Notes: generated from the sequence alone by a model not told the origin. A stretch of 64,000 nucleotides of DNA from Segatella copri (GCF_026015625.1 NZ_JAPDVG010000001.1:372001-436000); one strand, 5' to 3'. Numbered from the stretch's first letter, positions 37,574 to 46,918 are shown. Translations and numbers: made by a program.

Positions 37574-39217
37574 TTATCCTATATATTTTTTGATGTCCTC
37601 TTCTACCGTTCCGTTTCCGGCAATGCCAAAGGTATCTACCAGAACCTTCAGTACGGCTGGTGAACAGAAGGCTGGGAGCGTAGGACCCAGATGGATGTTC
37701 TTTACGCCCAGATGCAGCAGGGCAAGAAGTACGATGACAGCCTTCTGCTCGTACCAGGCAATATTGAAGAAGATAGGAAGTTCGTTGATGTCGCTGGCTC
37801 CAAAGATCTCCTTCAGCTTCAATGCCACAACCGCCCAGGAATAGGAGTCGTTGCACTGACCGGCATCCAGCACACGAGGAATGCCGTTGATGTCGCCCAG
37901 ATTGAGCTTGTTGTACTTGAACTTGGCACAGCCGCTGGTGAGTATCACTACATCCTGAGGCAGCGCCTTGGCAAACTCCTCGTAGTAGTTGCGGCTCTTC
38001 ATTCTGCCATCGCAGCCACTCATCACCACAAACTTGCGGATGGCTCCGCTCTTTACAGCTTCTACTATCTTGTCTGCCAGGGCAAAGACCTGAGCATGCG
38101 CAAAACCGCCGATGATCTCGCCTGTCTCTATCTCCCTAGGTGGCTGGCAGGTCTTGGCAAGCGCAATCACCTCGGAGAAGTCCTTGTGCCCGTCGGCACC
38201 CGCCTGGATATGCTTCCAGCCAGGGAAACCGGTAGAGTTGGTGGTGAAGACGCGGTTCCTGTAGCCTGCCGATGGCGATGGCGGTACGATGCAGTTGGTG
38301 GTGAAGACTACAGGACCGTTGAAGCTCTCGAATTCTTCCTTCTGTTTCCACCACGCATTGCCGTAGTTGCCCACCAGATGCTTGTACTTCTTGAGCTGCG
38401 GATAGTAGTGGGCAGGAAGCATCTCGCCATGTGTATAGACGTCGATGCCCGTGCCTTCGGTCTGGATGAGGAGATCTTCGATATCCTTCAGGTCGTGACC
38501 GGAGATGAGGATGCCCGGATTGCTGCCTGTGCCGATGTTCACTCTGGTGAGTTCCGGATTACCGTATGCCTGGGTGTTGGCCTTGTCGAGGAGTGCCATC
38601 ACATCCACGCCGTACTTTCCTGTTTCGAGCACCACGCCCAGCAGCGTGTTCATATCAGCATCAGGGTTGCTGATGGTGGCGAGAGCACGGCAGATAAAGC
38701 TGATAATCTCGCTGTTCTCTTCTCCCAGATGGGCTGCGTGCTCGTAGTATGCTGCCATACCCTTCAGACCGAGCATGGTGAGTTCCTTGAGCGAGCGGAT
38801 ATCTGCATTCTCGTGGCGGAGCACGGATTCACGGGCGCCCTCTGCCTCATAGTCTGTCTTCTCGCCACCCCAGATTACCTCCTGATAGGCAGGGAGGTGG
38901 ATATTCATGCTTGCTGCCTTTTGCAGCAGCTGTTTCTTCAGTACGATGCCCTTATCTACCTTTTGTAGGATATCCTGGTCGTTGAAGTTGGCGTTGGTAA
39001 TGGTGGTGAAGAGTGCATCCGTGAGGAAATGGGTTACCTCTGGTGTCGGTTCTTCGCCTATGCTATGCTGTATGGTTCCTATGCCACGAACCACGCTGAG
39101 CAACAGATCCTGCCACTTGGAAGTTGTAGCCTCCTTACCGCAAACACCCTTGATGGTACAGCCTGTACCCTTAGCTGTTTCCTGACACTGGAAACAGAAC
39201 ATCTTGTTTTCTGCCAT
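37574..39217 (-). CDS. hcp: Hydroxylamine reductase / hybrid cluster protein
   Basis: 547 residues. The N-terminal cysteines C8, C11, C20 and C26 (CX2CX8CX5C) fit the [4Fe-4S] site of class I-type Hcp. Later conserved parts include [31 protein letters not shown], and the hybrid-cluster ligand regions with [12 protein letters not shown] and [12 protein letters not shown]. Hcp reduces NO or hydroxylamine and protects against nitrosative stress. It is preceded by a promoter with a clear -7 box and a large palindrome in place of a -33 box, and its likely regulator is the next gene. Confidence 0.95.
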   Translation of the reverse strand: MAENKMFCFQCQETAKGTGCTIKGVCGKEATTSKWQDLLLSVVRGIGTIQHSIGEEPTPEVTHFLTDALFTTITNANFNDQDILQKVDKGIVLKKQLLQKAASMNIHLPAYQEVIWGGEKTDYEAEGARESVLRHENADIRSLKELTMLGLKGMAAYYEHAAHLGEENSEIISFICRALATISNPDADMNTLLGVVLETGKYGVDVMALLDKANTQAYGNPELTRVNIGTGSNPGILISGHDLKDIEDLLIQTEGTGIDVYTHGEMLPAHYYPQLKKYKHLVGNYGNAWWKQKEEFESFNGPVVFTTNCIVPPSPSAGYRNRVFTTNSTGFPGWKHIQAGADGHKDFSEVIALAKTCQPPREIETGEIIGGFAHAQVFALADKIVEAVKSGAIRKFVVMSGCDGRMKSRNYYEEFAKALPQDVVILTSGCAKFKYNKLNLGDINGIPRVLDAGQCNDSYSWAVVALKLKEIFGASDINELPIFFNIAWYEQKAVIVLLALLHLGVKNIHLGPTLPAFCSPAVLKVLVDTFGIAGNGTVEEDIKKYIG

Positions 39218-39288
39218 ATTGCTATAAATTAATGAGTTATTTTAATGTTTTCTTCCAGGCGGCAATCTGCCATTCCTGGTTTCCGGCT

Positions 39289-39341
39289 GCAAAATTACGG
39301 CTTTAAAAATAATCCTACGGTAACAATTGTGACCGTAGGAT
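39289..39341 (-). promoter_or_regulatory. hcp promoter with 30-bp palindromic operator
   Basis: The -7 box TAATTTTGC is at 39289-39297 (minus strand). The segment 39312-39341 is a 30-bp palindrome with a single mismatched pair: perfect 10-bp arms (ATCCTACGGT and its complement) flank a centre containing ACAATTGT. Its centre falls about 43 bp upstream of the expected start and it replaces the -33 box, the layout of a class II Crp/Fnr activator site. The linked HcpR-like protein is the obvious candidate. Confidence 0.8.
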
Positions 39342-39435
39342 ATTAAAAAAACATAAAAAGAGTGTGGGGGAATGGATTTCTCCCTTCTTGAAGAGCATGA
39401 TGATTAGATTGATGTCAACACTATCATATATTTAT

Positions 39436-39486
39436 CCTTAAGGGAAAATAAAATTAGCCTTAAGGGAAAATAAATTTTGCCTTAAG
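39436..39486. repeat. 22-bp tandem repeat, 2.3 copies
   Basis: Copies start at 39436, 39458 and 39480 (third partial), each beginning CCTTAAG followed by GGAAAATAAA in the full copies. It lies between the ResB-CcsA stop and the hcp upstream region. The 39218-39513 gap also holds a 20-bp match (39402-39421) to the Rpn scrap at 36655-36674. Confidence 0.8.
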
Positions 39487-39513
39487 ACTAAATATATTCT
39501 GTCTTCTGATGGG

Positions 39514-41778
39514 CTATGCATAAGAGTGCATACCCGTGAGGAAATAGTTCACGCCGAAGTATGTCATGGCGATACTCAGGAAGGCTAGGGTGATGTAGAT
39601 GTGATACACCAGCGGCTTGCGGAAAACCGGCAGACTCTGCGTATGCACTACTACGGCATAAATCATAAAGGTGATGAGCGCCCAAGTCTCCTTGCTGTCC
39701 CAACTCCAGTAGTTGCCCCAGCTCACGTTAGCCCAGATAGCACCGATAAAGATACCAAATCCCATGCAGGTGAGGGCAGGGTAGAGGAACACACGGCTCA
39801 ATGCCTGGAGTTCTTCGCCATGAGAGCGCATGCAGATGCCCATGATGCCGCAGATAAATGTCAATGATAACAGAGCATAGCTCATCATAATGATGCTTAC
39901 GTGCATACTCAGAAGAGGACTATTCAGTACAGGCATCATCTGTCCAATGGCAGGATCCATCTGGTTGATATGACTAACAAGCAGGAAGAAACCTGAGAGC
40001 AAGAAGCCGAATACCATCACCAGTCGGATTCTGAACTGCATGAAGATGGCTATCAGCATCACAAACCATGCCACGGTGAGCATACTCTCATAGCCATTCG
40101 ACATCGGCACATTGCCACTGATAATCCATCTCAATACCAAACCGAAGGTCAGTGCCAAGAATGATACAACCAAAAGGATTGGCAAGGCGATGTCTAGGAC
40201 CTTCACTTCTCTCTTCTTAGTCATGCGATAGATGGTGTAGAAGAGGGCAATGAAGCCCAATGTGAGGTTTGCCATGAAGAGAATGGTGGCAAAAGGAAAG
40301 GCATTATTGATGCGTTCTGCCTTATACTGGGTATTTGTTGGCAGCGAGTTACCACTACTTACCTCCTGATATTTCTTCATCTTGACGAAGAACTCATTTA
40401 CACGGCTGATATTTCCTGCCTTTACATCACCATTCAGCAGAGAGAATACATTCCTGATATAGAGCGCATGCTGCTGCTCTACGGCTTGCGGCAACTTATC
40501 CACCGGTGAAAACCACGTGGTAGTACCCGCCTTGATGAAAGGATGATCCTTGGTAGCTTTCACATTCTTGGTGAAGGTGTAAGGAAGAACTTTCAATGAG
40601 ATACCTTCTCGCAACTCCATGATGATTTGTATCTTGCCATCGATATCGGCGGCTTGCTGATGGAACTTGTCCTGCTGCCCATTGTAGTATTCCTGAACAT
40701 ACTGTCCGATGGTATAGCCACCCATTTCACGATTGAAGAAAGTATTGAGCGAAGCATAGTCTGGCAGATTCATCGCTGTTTTCATTTCTCCGCTCTTGAT
40801 CTTGATGAAAGGCTCGTTTGCCCAAGTATTTCCATAGAACACCCAACCAGAGAGTACCTGTTCTGCAGTCAATCCCTGATAGCTCCTGGCTCCATATATC
40901 TTCTTGCAGAAATCGAGGGCAAAGGTCTGTACCTGACAGATGCGGTCGTTGTAGAGAATATGAAGCTCGCCAAACTTCTCTGCAGTTTCCTTTGGCAATA
41001 CAGCATTTTGGAGATTGCCTGTTGCAGATTCTGCATGCAGTGTCTGTATATTGCCCATGCTGAGGATGAGTGCTGTTATCAAGGCTCCCTTCTTGAGCAA
41101 AGGACTCTTCAGTAGTTTGTGATAACCGCCCTTTGGGTCGAAGAGCATCCATACGAGGGAGATGAAGAGCAGCGCATAGCCAGTATAGGTGACTGGTATG
41201 CCGTATGGATCGGCATTGATAGCGAGCACGCTTCCCTTGCCGTCTTCATCGTAAGATGACTGATAAAGACGGTAAGACCGGTGGGAATAGATGTTGTTCA
41301 TCGAAACTTTGCCTTCGCTCTTATCATCCCCATCCGTTACGGTGAATTTTGAAGAATAGTCAGCCACAGCGTTGGTACCATCATGCATCTTCGCTTCAAA
41401 CTTCTTTAGGCAGAGCGAGAAAGGGAGTTTCTCTTCCTTCATACCCTGCTCTTCATCCTGAGCCATATAAGTATCTGTAGGCTGACCGATGCGCAGATGA
41501 ATCATGCCCCGTTTAGCCGATATATGTGTGAGCAATGCCCCGGCAAGGATGATGATGAAGGAGAGATGGAGTGCCAGCGTAGAAGCGCACTTCACTTTTC
41601 TTTTGATGATATAGAACGCACCTAGGGCAGCGAGTACTGCCCAGATAAGAATGAACCACCATGCCCCATAGTAGTGGGCATGGGCATAATCCGTGCCCTG
41701 GCTTTTTTCCACGATGGTGGCGGCAGCCATGCATACGAGCACAAGGATGTAAAGAATGAATATAATCTTTTTAACCAT
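39514..41778 (-). CDS. Fused ResB-CcsA cytochrome c biogenesis protein
   Basis: 754 residues. The N-terminal part has membrane helices and a periplasmic ResB-like domain (LHLRIGQPTDTYMAQDE, then SHRSYRLYQSSYDEDGKGS). The C-terminal part is CcsA with about eight helices and the haem-handling WWD region WANVSWGNYWSWDSKETWAL. The fused protein exports haem and attaches it to CxxCH sites of periplasmic c-type cytochromes (system II). The neighbouring di-haem oxidoreductase is one such client. A -7 box TAATTTTGC at 41810-41818 gives it its own promoter, and a terminator separates it from the upstream operon. Confidence 0.92.
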   Translation of the reverse strand: MVKKIIFILYILVLVCMAAATIVEKSQGTDYAHAHYYGAWWFILIWAVLAALGAFYIIKRKVKCASTLALHLSFIIILAGALLTHISAKRGMIHLRIGQPTDTYMAQDEEQGMKEEKLPFSLCLKKFEAKMHDGTNAVADYSSKFTVTDGDDKSEGKVSMNNIYSHRSYRLYQSSYDEDGKGSVLAINADPYGIPVTYTGYALLFISLVWMLFDPKGGYHKLLKSPLLKKGALITALILSMGNIQTLHAESATGNLQNAVLPKETAEKFGELHILYNDRICQVQTFALDFCKKIYGARSYQGLTAEQVLSGWVFYGNTWANEPFIKIKSGEMKTAMNLPDYASLNTFFNREMGGYTIGQYVQEYYNGQQDKFHQQAADIDGKIQIIMELREGISLKVLPYTFTKNVKATKDHPFIKAGTTTWFSPVDKLPQAVEQQHALYIRNVFSLLNGDVKAGNISRVNEFFVKMKKYQEVSSGNSLPTNTQYKAERINNAFPFATILFMANLTLGFIALFYTIYRMTKKREVKVLDIALPILLVVSFLALTFGLVLRWIISGNVPMSNGYESMLTVAWFVMLIAIFMQFRIRLVMVFGFLLSGFFLLVSHINQMDPAIGQMMPVLNSPLLSMHVSIIMMSYALLSLTFICGIMGICMRSHGEELQALSRVFLYPALTCMGFGIFIGAIWANVSWGNYWSWDSKETWALITFMIYAVVVHTQSLPVFRKPLVYHIYITLAFLSIAMTYFGVNYFLTGMHSYA

Positions 41779-41876
41779 ACTTAGTTGGAATCTTGATAGA
41801 ATTTCCGCTGCAAAATTACGATATTATTCGGAGACGAGCAAGATTTTATACGTATATTTAGAGGTTCTGATAAAAA

Positions 41877-41912
41877 AAAGCTGCCAAATGCTTTTGATAG
41901 CCTGGCAGCTTT
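41877..41912 (-). terminator. Terminator of the porin-imelysin-DHOR operon
   Basis: 10-bp perfect stem (41877-41886 with 41903-41912) with A and T runs on both sides, 35 bp after the di-haem oxidoreductase stop. Confidence 0.85.
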
Positions 41913-41946
41913 TCTTATTTTTGTTTCTTCTTGTAATATCTTATGA

Positions 41947-43749
41947 TTAGATAGAACGCAGGAACTTAACCACTGCATCACGATCGCTCTTCGATGCCTT
42001 GTAGAAGTTCATAGCTGAATTATAGGCATGACTCTTCTTGCTGTAGCAGTGCCACATGATGGCTTCCACCTCGTTGCGGGCACGACAGTCGTGCAAGCGG
42101 TCTTCTGCACCTGTGTTCAGATAGCTCAAGCCACGACCCCAGAGTGGAGTGGTGCGGCACCATGATCCGTGGATGTCGTTCATCATATAGAGCTTGTGCT
42201 GAACGAAGTCAGAATATGGATGGATGGTCTGGTTCTGATAACGAGGCAACTTCTTGTCTGCGAGATACTTGGATGTTACGTAGTTGTCATCGCCAGTCTT
42301 CCATGTTGGCTTGTGACAGCTGGCGCATCCCCAATTCATGAAGAGCTTCTTACCCTCCTGTACCTGAGGATCGTTCAGGTTGCGGGCACGAGGCACGGCA
42401 AGACCACGGTGCCATACCATGAAGGCATAGAAATCGTCCATGCTCTGTTCAGGCTTGAAGTTGTGCCATTGGTTGTCAAACTGGTTGGTTTTTGGATCCA
42501 ACAGGTTTACTACTGCTTCCTTGATTCCCTCGTCAGTACCATCTGCATAATATGGAGAGGTAGGGTCCTTCTTGATGGCTGCAATCACATCCGTATTCTC
42601 TGACATTGCCTTTGCCCAAGGGGTCGTGGTATAGAGGCAAGGACGATCCTGACGGGTAACATTGGTGATGTTCCAGATAGCGTTAGCACCAGGACCATCC
42701 TGTAAACTACCACGGGTCAAGGCATAAGTGAAGCGCTTGACAATCTTTTTGTTCAATTCAGAGGTGTTTGGATCGAATGTGCTGCCATCTGCATGCACGC
42801 CACCAATAGCGTATTTGCTATCTCTACCAAATGTTGTATAGTATGCTCCGTCGGTAAAGTCATTCTTGTCGGCATCCCAAAATGATGGATTGATGTATTC
42901 TTTTACGTCAAGTCCAGCTTTCTTGAAGTAAGATGCCTCTGATGCATACTGTGCCTTGATAGCTTCGTTAGGAATGGCATCTACCAGTCCTGTACCACCA
43001 ATACCGATGGTAGATTCCAATCTTACAGCTACTGTACCATTGCCGGTTTCGTATGGAGTAGGACTGGTGTTGAAGGCACTCTTAGGGATAGAAATCTCAG
43101 GATAAATCAAATCAAACTTTTCGCCATCAGGGAACTGCATGGATGGTATCTCTTCTGTTTCCATCTTGTTGACGTGCTCCCAACTCATATTGATTTTGCT
43201 CTCATCGATAGGTGGCAAGAATGGAGACTGTGCTTGTGTCTGAGGCATACCTGTAACCTCAGCTACATAGCCACCATCATTGCTGTTGGCACCATCTACA
43301 GGATGATAAACTACGAGCAGATAACCATTACCGTTACCATAGCGGGTTTCATACTGTGCCTTGCGCTTGCCATGACCATACTCTGGGTGGCAGTCAAAGC
43401 AAGATGAGCGTACAGAAGCAGGACCCAAGCCCTTGAAGGCACCGGTGTTCCATGAATACTGGCGCTCGAATATCTGCTCGCCGATAAAGAACTGCTTGAA
43501 GAGTTCTGGATCGTTATCTACGGCAGGGGTCTGGTCAGAGTAACTGCTGGAACCAGTGTTCTCTGTTGTCCCCAGCTTACCACCTGGATACCACTCATCT
43601 GCAGTAAAGTTACCCACTTCCTTACCTACGTATGCGGCATCTGTTTCCTGAATTTCAACTTTGTTGTCATCGTCAGAACAGCTAGCCATTGTCGTAGCCA
43701 AAGCCAGGGCGAACGACAGGTAGGCGTAATTCTTAAAATTCTTATTCAT
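41947..43749 (-). CDS. Di-haem oxidoreductase lipoprotein (DHOR/DUF1111)
   Basis: 600 residues. Lipobox with Cys24 followed by SDDDN, a run that in Bacteroides directs lipoproteins to the cell surface. Two haem c sites: CFDCH at 117-121 and CASCH at 475-479. The GPGANAIWNITN and TPLWGRGLSYL segments fit the DHOR (DUF1111, formerly thiol oxidoreductase-like) family. In proteobacteria DHOR genes lie beside imelysin genes in iron-regulated clusters, as here. It follows the imelysin gene by 116 bp with no terminator between. The redox reaction is not established. Confidence 0.88.
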   Translation of the reverse strand: MNKNFKNYAYLSFALALATTMASCSDDDNKVEIQETDAAYVGKEVGNFTADEWYPGGKLGTTENTGSSSYSDQTPAVDNDPELFKQFFIGEQIFERQYSWNTGAFKGLGPASVRSSCFDCHPEYGHGKRKAQYETRYGNGNGYLLVVYHPVDGANSNDGGYVAEVTGMPQTQAQSPFLPPIDESKINMSWEHVNKMETEEIPSMQFPDGEKFDLIYPEISIPKSAFNTSPTPYETGNGTVAVRLESTIGIGGTGLVDAIPNEAIKAQYASEASYFKKAGLDVKEYINPSFWDADKNDFTDGAYYTTFGRDSKYAIGGVHADGSTFDPNTSELNKKIVKRFTYALTRGSLQDGPGANAIWNITNVTRQDRPCLYTTTPWAKAMSENTDVIAAIKKDPTSPYYADGTDEGIKEAVVNLLDPKTNQFDNQWHNFKPEQSMDDFYAFMVWHRGLAVPRARNLNDPQVQEGKKLFMNWGCASCHKPTWKTGDDNYVTSKYLADKKLPRYQNQTIHPYSDFVQHKLYMMNDIHGSWCRTTPLWGRGLSYLNTGAEDRLHDCRARNEVEAIMWHCYSKKSHAYNSAMNFYKASKSDRDAVVKFLRSI

Positions 43750-43865
43750 AATGTATTTTCTTTGTGATATATTATATTTAACCCAAATGACGTAGCTTCG
43801 CTTCTATTGAAGAAAGCAAAGCTACGTAATCCTTTATTCCTGTTGTTTCTGCTGTAATGGATAAA

Positions 43866-45194
43866 TTACTTGGAAACCTTCAAGGCGCGGAACCAGGCAC
43901 CCGCATTGTTCAACTCGTCGTCCAGGGTGTTGATCTTGTCGATGCAAGTCTTTACCTGAGCATTGGCTGGATCATCCACGAAGGCGATACCGCTCTTCTT
44001 GGCAGACTCCAATGCTGCGATAGCCTCATCAAGAGCTGTATTCAATGCGTTGTAGCCACTGTAGTTGTACTTCTTCATGATAGTCATCAATGAATTAGCA
44101 ACAGGAGTTGTAGCAGTTACATGACGTGTACCATAGAGAGAGTTCTTGATAGAGTAGATGTTGTCCTGATAGTCGATGAATGAACGCTTGCTGTATGGTG
44201 ACTCAATGTAGTCGCGAGATTCAGCTTCGCCATCCTCTGTTGTACCGCCATGACCGGTAGCTACACGGTAAGCCTGACCCAGCTTCTGGGTGTAAACCTC
44301 CTGGCAGATGCTTGAGCAGCCGCCTACGAATACATTCTCCAAGGTCTCCTGCCATGTAGGGAACCAAGCCTTGTCGCCTGTGGCATTGAGGAAGAACTGA
44401 CCGTAACCGATACCTGCAGAAGAAAGGGCACCAGCACTCTCCTCCAGACCAGCAAGACCATCAACCACCCACTTGCAATTGGTTGTCAACCAAGAACCGA
44501 GGGTTGCATCACCATTCCAACCATACTGGAGGAGTGAAGTCATGTTGTAGATGTCGCCAGCTACAGCGGCAGCAAATGCCAACTCGTCGATACCCTTTAC
44601 GGTGGTCATGCCCTCTTCTGTCTCGTTGTTGTTCAGCATGGCTGCAGTACGTGCGGCTCCATTACGGAAGAGTACGAACTCCAATCCGTGGAAACCGATT
44701 ACAGAGTCGAAGTTCTTGTTCTCGGTATAGATAAACTGAGCTGGGTTTGAACCCTGGATTCCGGCGATGATGTTCTGGTTGTTGAGTGCCTCTACCATCT
44801 GGTCGTGGTCGAGTGGCCATGAGTCGATGTGTGGGTCAATCTCGTTGTTGGCTGCTGCACCATAGAGGAATGCCTCACTGCGCTCCCATTCACGACGAGC
44901 GTTCTTGAAAGCCTCGCAGGCATCGGTGATATCTGCATCGCTCAAGTTGCCAGCCTTGGCGTTGGCGTATGCCTTGTCGCATGCATCCTTCAGAACCTTA
45001 GCGTTGTCTCTCAAATCCTTGTAGGTAGGATTGATAATGTCGTTTACATAAGTGTTGGCAACTGCTGATAATTCTGTTGCTGGAACTACGTTACCCTCTG
45101 TTACTGGGCCATCATCATCGCTACAAGAAGCGAAACCCAAAGATAAGGTCATTGTTGCTACGAACAAGAATGCCTTCTGGAAAATCTTTTTCAT
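43866..45194 (-). CDS. Imelysin-family lipoprotein (M75-like)
   Basis: 442 residues. Lipobox with Cys24 followed by SDDDG. The GxHxxE motif, the diagnostic imelysin site, is present as GFHGLE at 167-172, and the rest is mostly helical as expected for the two four-helix-bundle fold. Imelysins are iron-regulated envelope proteins, often part of iron uptake, and most are not proven peptidases. It is the middle gene of the minus-strand operon porin - imelysin - DHOR. Metal or haem binding is plausible but not shown. Confidence 0.9.
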   Translation of the reverse strand: MKKIFQKAFLFVATMTLSLGFASCSDDDGPVTEGNVVPATELSAVANTYVNDIINPTYKDLRDNAKVLKDACDKAYANAKAGNLSDADITDACEAFKNARREWERSEAFLYGAAANNEIDPHIDSWPLDHDQMVEALNNQNIIAGIQGSNPAQFIYTENKNFDSVIGFHGLEFVLFRNGAARTAAMLNNNETEEGMTTVKGIDELAFAAAVAGDIYNMTSLLQYGWNGDATLGSWLTTNCKWVVDGLAGLEESAGALSSAGIGYGQFFLNATGDKAWFPTWQETLENVFVGGCSSICQEVYTQKLGQAYRVATGHGGTTEDGEAESRDYIESPYSKRSFIDYQDNIYSIKNSLYGTRHVTATTPVANSLMTIMKKYNYSGYNALNTALDEAIAALESAKKSGIAFVDDPANAQVKTCIDKINTLDDELNNAGAWFRALKVSK

Positions 45195-45260
45195 GTTTCT
45201 TTGTTTTTTATGTTTGAATATGATAATTATTATTCTATGAAACGGCTCTTTTCACCTGGA

Positions 45261-46556
45261 TTAGAGGAAGAAGCCCTGATAAGCGATGCCGATGTTCACG
45301 GCTGGCTCATTGTTGTACTTAGAGTGGAAGATGCGCTGGTTGTATTCAGCTTTCACACAGATTTGTGGGAGAGGGAAGTAGTTGATACCTGCTGCCACAA
45401 TTTTGCGGTTGGTCCACTTGGCGGTGGTATTGTGAACGGATGAATCGTAATACTCGAAATGACCGAACACATACAGCTTCTGGTTGTTTTCACGCAACTT
45501 GGAAATCTGAGAGAAGACATCATAGCCTGCTTCCACCATGGTAGCGATGGCATGACTGCCGAAGTATTTGCCGCTGCCTGATTCATTAGGCTTGACGTTA
45601 GCCGTACCAGGATATACAATGCTGGTAATGGCTGTAGCATCGCTTACATAGCCATAATCCACGTTGCCTCTAATCTTCCAGTTGTACTTGTTGTAGGTGA
45701 AGTCGAAGGCACCTACATATACGTTTCCCTTGATGTTTTTGTGTTGGGTATCCTGTGGGGTGGTGTTGCCCATCGCCTTGCCGTAGTAACCGCTCAGTCC
45801 GATGCGCAGACCAGGAATACTGTAGTTATCTACACGGGCAGCAACGGCATATTTGTTGGCTACCTCAAACTCGTATGGACTCTTGGCACCGCCTTGAATC
45901 CAGTTGCTGCGACTGAAACGGTAGGCGTTCAAACCTGCCAGAAACTGTGCCTCGTAGCGGAACTTACCGCTCTTTCCCCAGAAACTGATACCAGTCTGGT
46001 GCCATGTGCAAGGAAGGATAGTGTTTTCGCCTTCTGGACGATAAACAGTAAAGAAGTTTAATGGCTCATGATAGGCATTGGTCAGACCCACAGGTACTAC
46101 GATGTGACCCATCTTGATGTTGGCAGCTCTGCCGAAAGACTTCTGAATCCAGAACTGTTCCAGTTCTACCTCTCCACCTTTCTCCACTTCCTGCTCGTAC
46201 TCGATAGCTTCCTCAGCCTCGTATTCGATAGACTGTCCGGTACCTCCGTGTTCAAATTCAATCTCAGTACCCATGGTCCATCCCTTTCCGAAGTCGTAAC
46301 CCAAGTAGATTACTGCATGAGGAATGTCGAAGCGTCCGTGGTCAGGAGCGTTCTTATAAGCAGTAGCGTTAGAGTAGCGTTTGCCAGCGTCGCTGTAGAA
46401 GTTGCGGCTCATGGCAACCTCGCCATAACCACCCACGCTGAGGCGCTTGCCATTCACGTGCTGCATCACGCTGTCTGCAGCCACAGTTTGTGCACTTGCC
46501 GTTGCCAAACCGGCAACCAGGGCAGCGGACATCAATCCAATTCTTAAACTGTTCAT
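45261..46556 (-). CDS. Outer membrane porin
   Basis: 431 residues, signal peptide ending TASAQ, then VGGYGEVAMSRNFYSD and GRFDIPHAVIYLGYDFGKGWTMGTEIEFEHGG, a 16- to 18-strand barrel of the Bacteroidota porin type often annotated as phosphate-selective porin-like. An acidic stretch (residues about 130-150, EYEAEEAIEYEQEVEKGGEVE) is an unusual loop that could bind cations. It is the first gene of the imelysin operon and has a 186-nt structured leader. Confidence 0.82.
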   Translation of the reverse strand: MNSLRIGLMSAALVAGLATASAQTVAADSVMQHVNGKRLSVGGYGEVAMSRNFYSDAGKRYSNATAYKNAPDHGRFDIPHAVIYLGYDFGKGWTMGTEIEFEHGGTGQSIEYEAEEAIEYEQEVEKGGEVELEQFWIQKSFGRAANIKMGHIVVPVGLTNAYHEPLNFFTVYRPEGENTILPCTWHQTGISFWGKSGKFRYEAQFLAGLNAYRFSRSNWIQGGAKSPYEFEVANKYAVAARVDNYSIPGLRIGLSGYYGKAMGNTTPQDTQHKNIKGNVYVGAFDFTYNKYNWKIRGNVDYGYVSDATAITSIVYPGTANVKPNESGSGKYFGSHAIATMVEAGYDVFSQISKLRENNQKLYVFGHFEYYDSSVHNTTAKWTNRKIVAAGINYFPLPQICVKAEYNQRIFHSKYNNEPAVNIGIAYQGFFL

Positions 46557-46607
46557 CTTTAATATTTTGAAATTATTGTTATCGTATTATCCTTAATATA
46601 ATAAAGA

Positions 46608-46734
46608 AAAGAGCGCGGATATCTGCTTGCGGTCTCGACACTTTAGAGGCCTAGTATCTCCTTAAAGCCATGAGGCATGATAAGGAATTACGCAGCTCTG
46701 CCGCTCGGGAGTGGCAATCATCACCGCGCTCTTT
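46608..46734 (-). promoter_or_regulatory. Structured 5' leader, candidate riboswitch or other cis-acting RNA
   Basis: On the minus strand the predicted transcript starts near 46742 and at once enters a GC-rich, 127-nt folded element. An 11-bp perfect closing stem pairs 46724-46734 with 46608-46618. Inside are a UGCC/GGCA hairpin, and a hairpin with arms CCUUA...GCC and GGC..UAAGG closed by UCAU. A competing pairing exists: the 5' GCGGU can pair with an internal GACCGC (near 46630) instead of the closing strand. I do not recognise it as a known riboswitch class. It precedes an operon whose products fit iron or haem handling. Confidence 0.6.
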
Positions 46735-46747
46735 CTCGATTTCGGGT

Positions 46748-46779
46748 GCAAAGGTACGGAGTTTTAAAATATCTTGCAA
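46748..46779 (-). promoter_or_regulatory. Promoter of the porin operon
   Basis: Minus-strand TTG (46777-46779) and TACCTTTGC (46748-46756), spacer 20 bp. The TTG lies in one arm of an inverted repeat shared with the divergent promoter. Confidence 0.75.
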
Positions 46780-46825
46780 TACCTAAAAATCGGTAAACTG
46801 CGGCATCCCCATTTCTAGGTATTGC
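46776..46825. promoter_or_regulatory. Inverted repeat spanning two divergent promoters
   Basis: 10-bp arms GCAATACCTA (46776-46785) and its perfect complement (46816-46825) are 30 bp apart, centre near 46800. Each arm contains the -33 TTG of one of the two divergent promoters, so one regulator bound here could govern both the porin operon and the hemerythrin-LuxR gene. Confidence 0.65.
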
Positions 46826-46853
46826 GAGTTTCGAAACTTTTTTGTATATTTGC
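46822..46853 (+). promoter_or_regulatory. Promoter of the hemerythrin-LuxR gene
   Basis: TTG (46822-46824) and TATATTTGC (46845-46853), spacer 20 bp; start codon at 46919. Confidence 0.72.
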
Positions 46854-46918
46854 ACCCGAAATAGAAACATTATGAATGTTCTTGATACAAGGATGTTTTC
46901 ATTTAAGGATAAAAGAAG

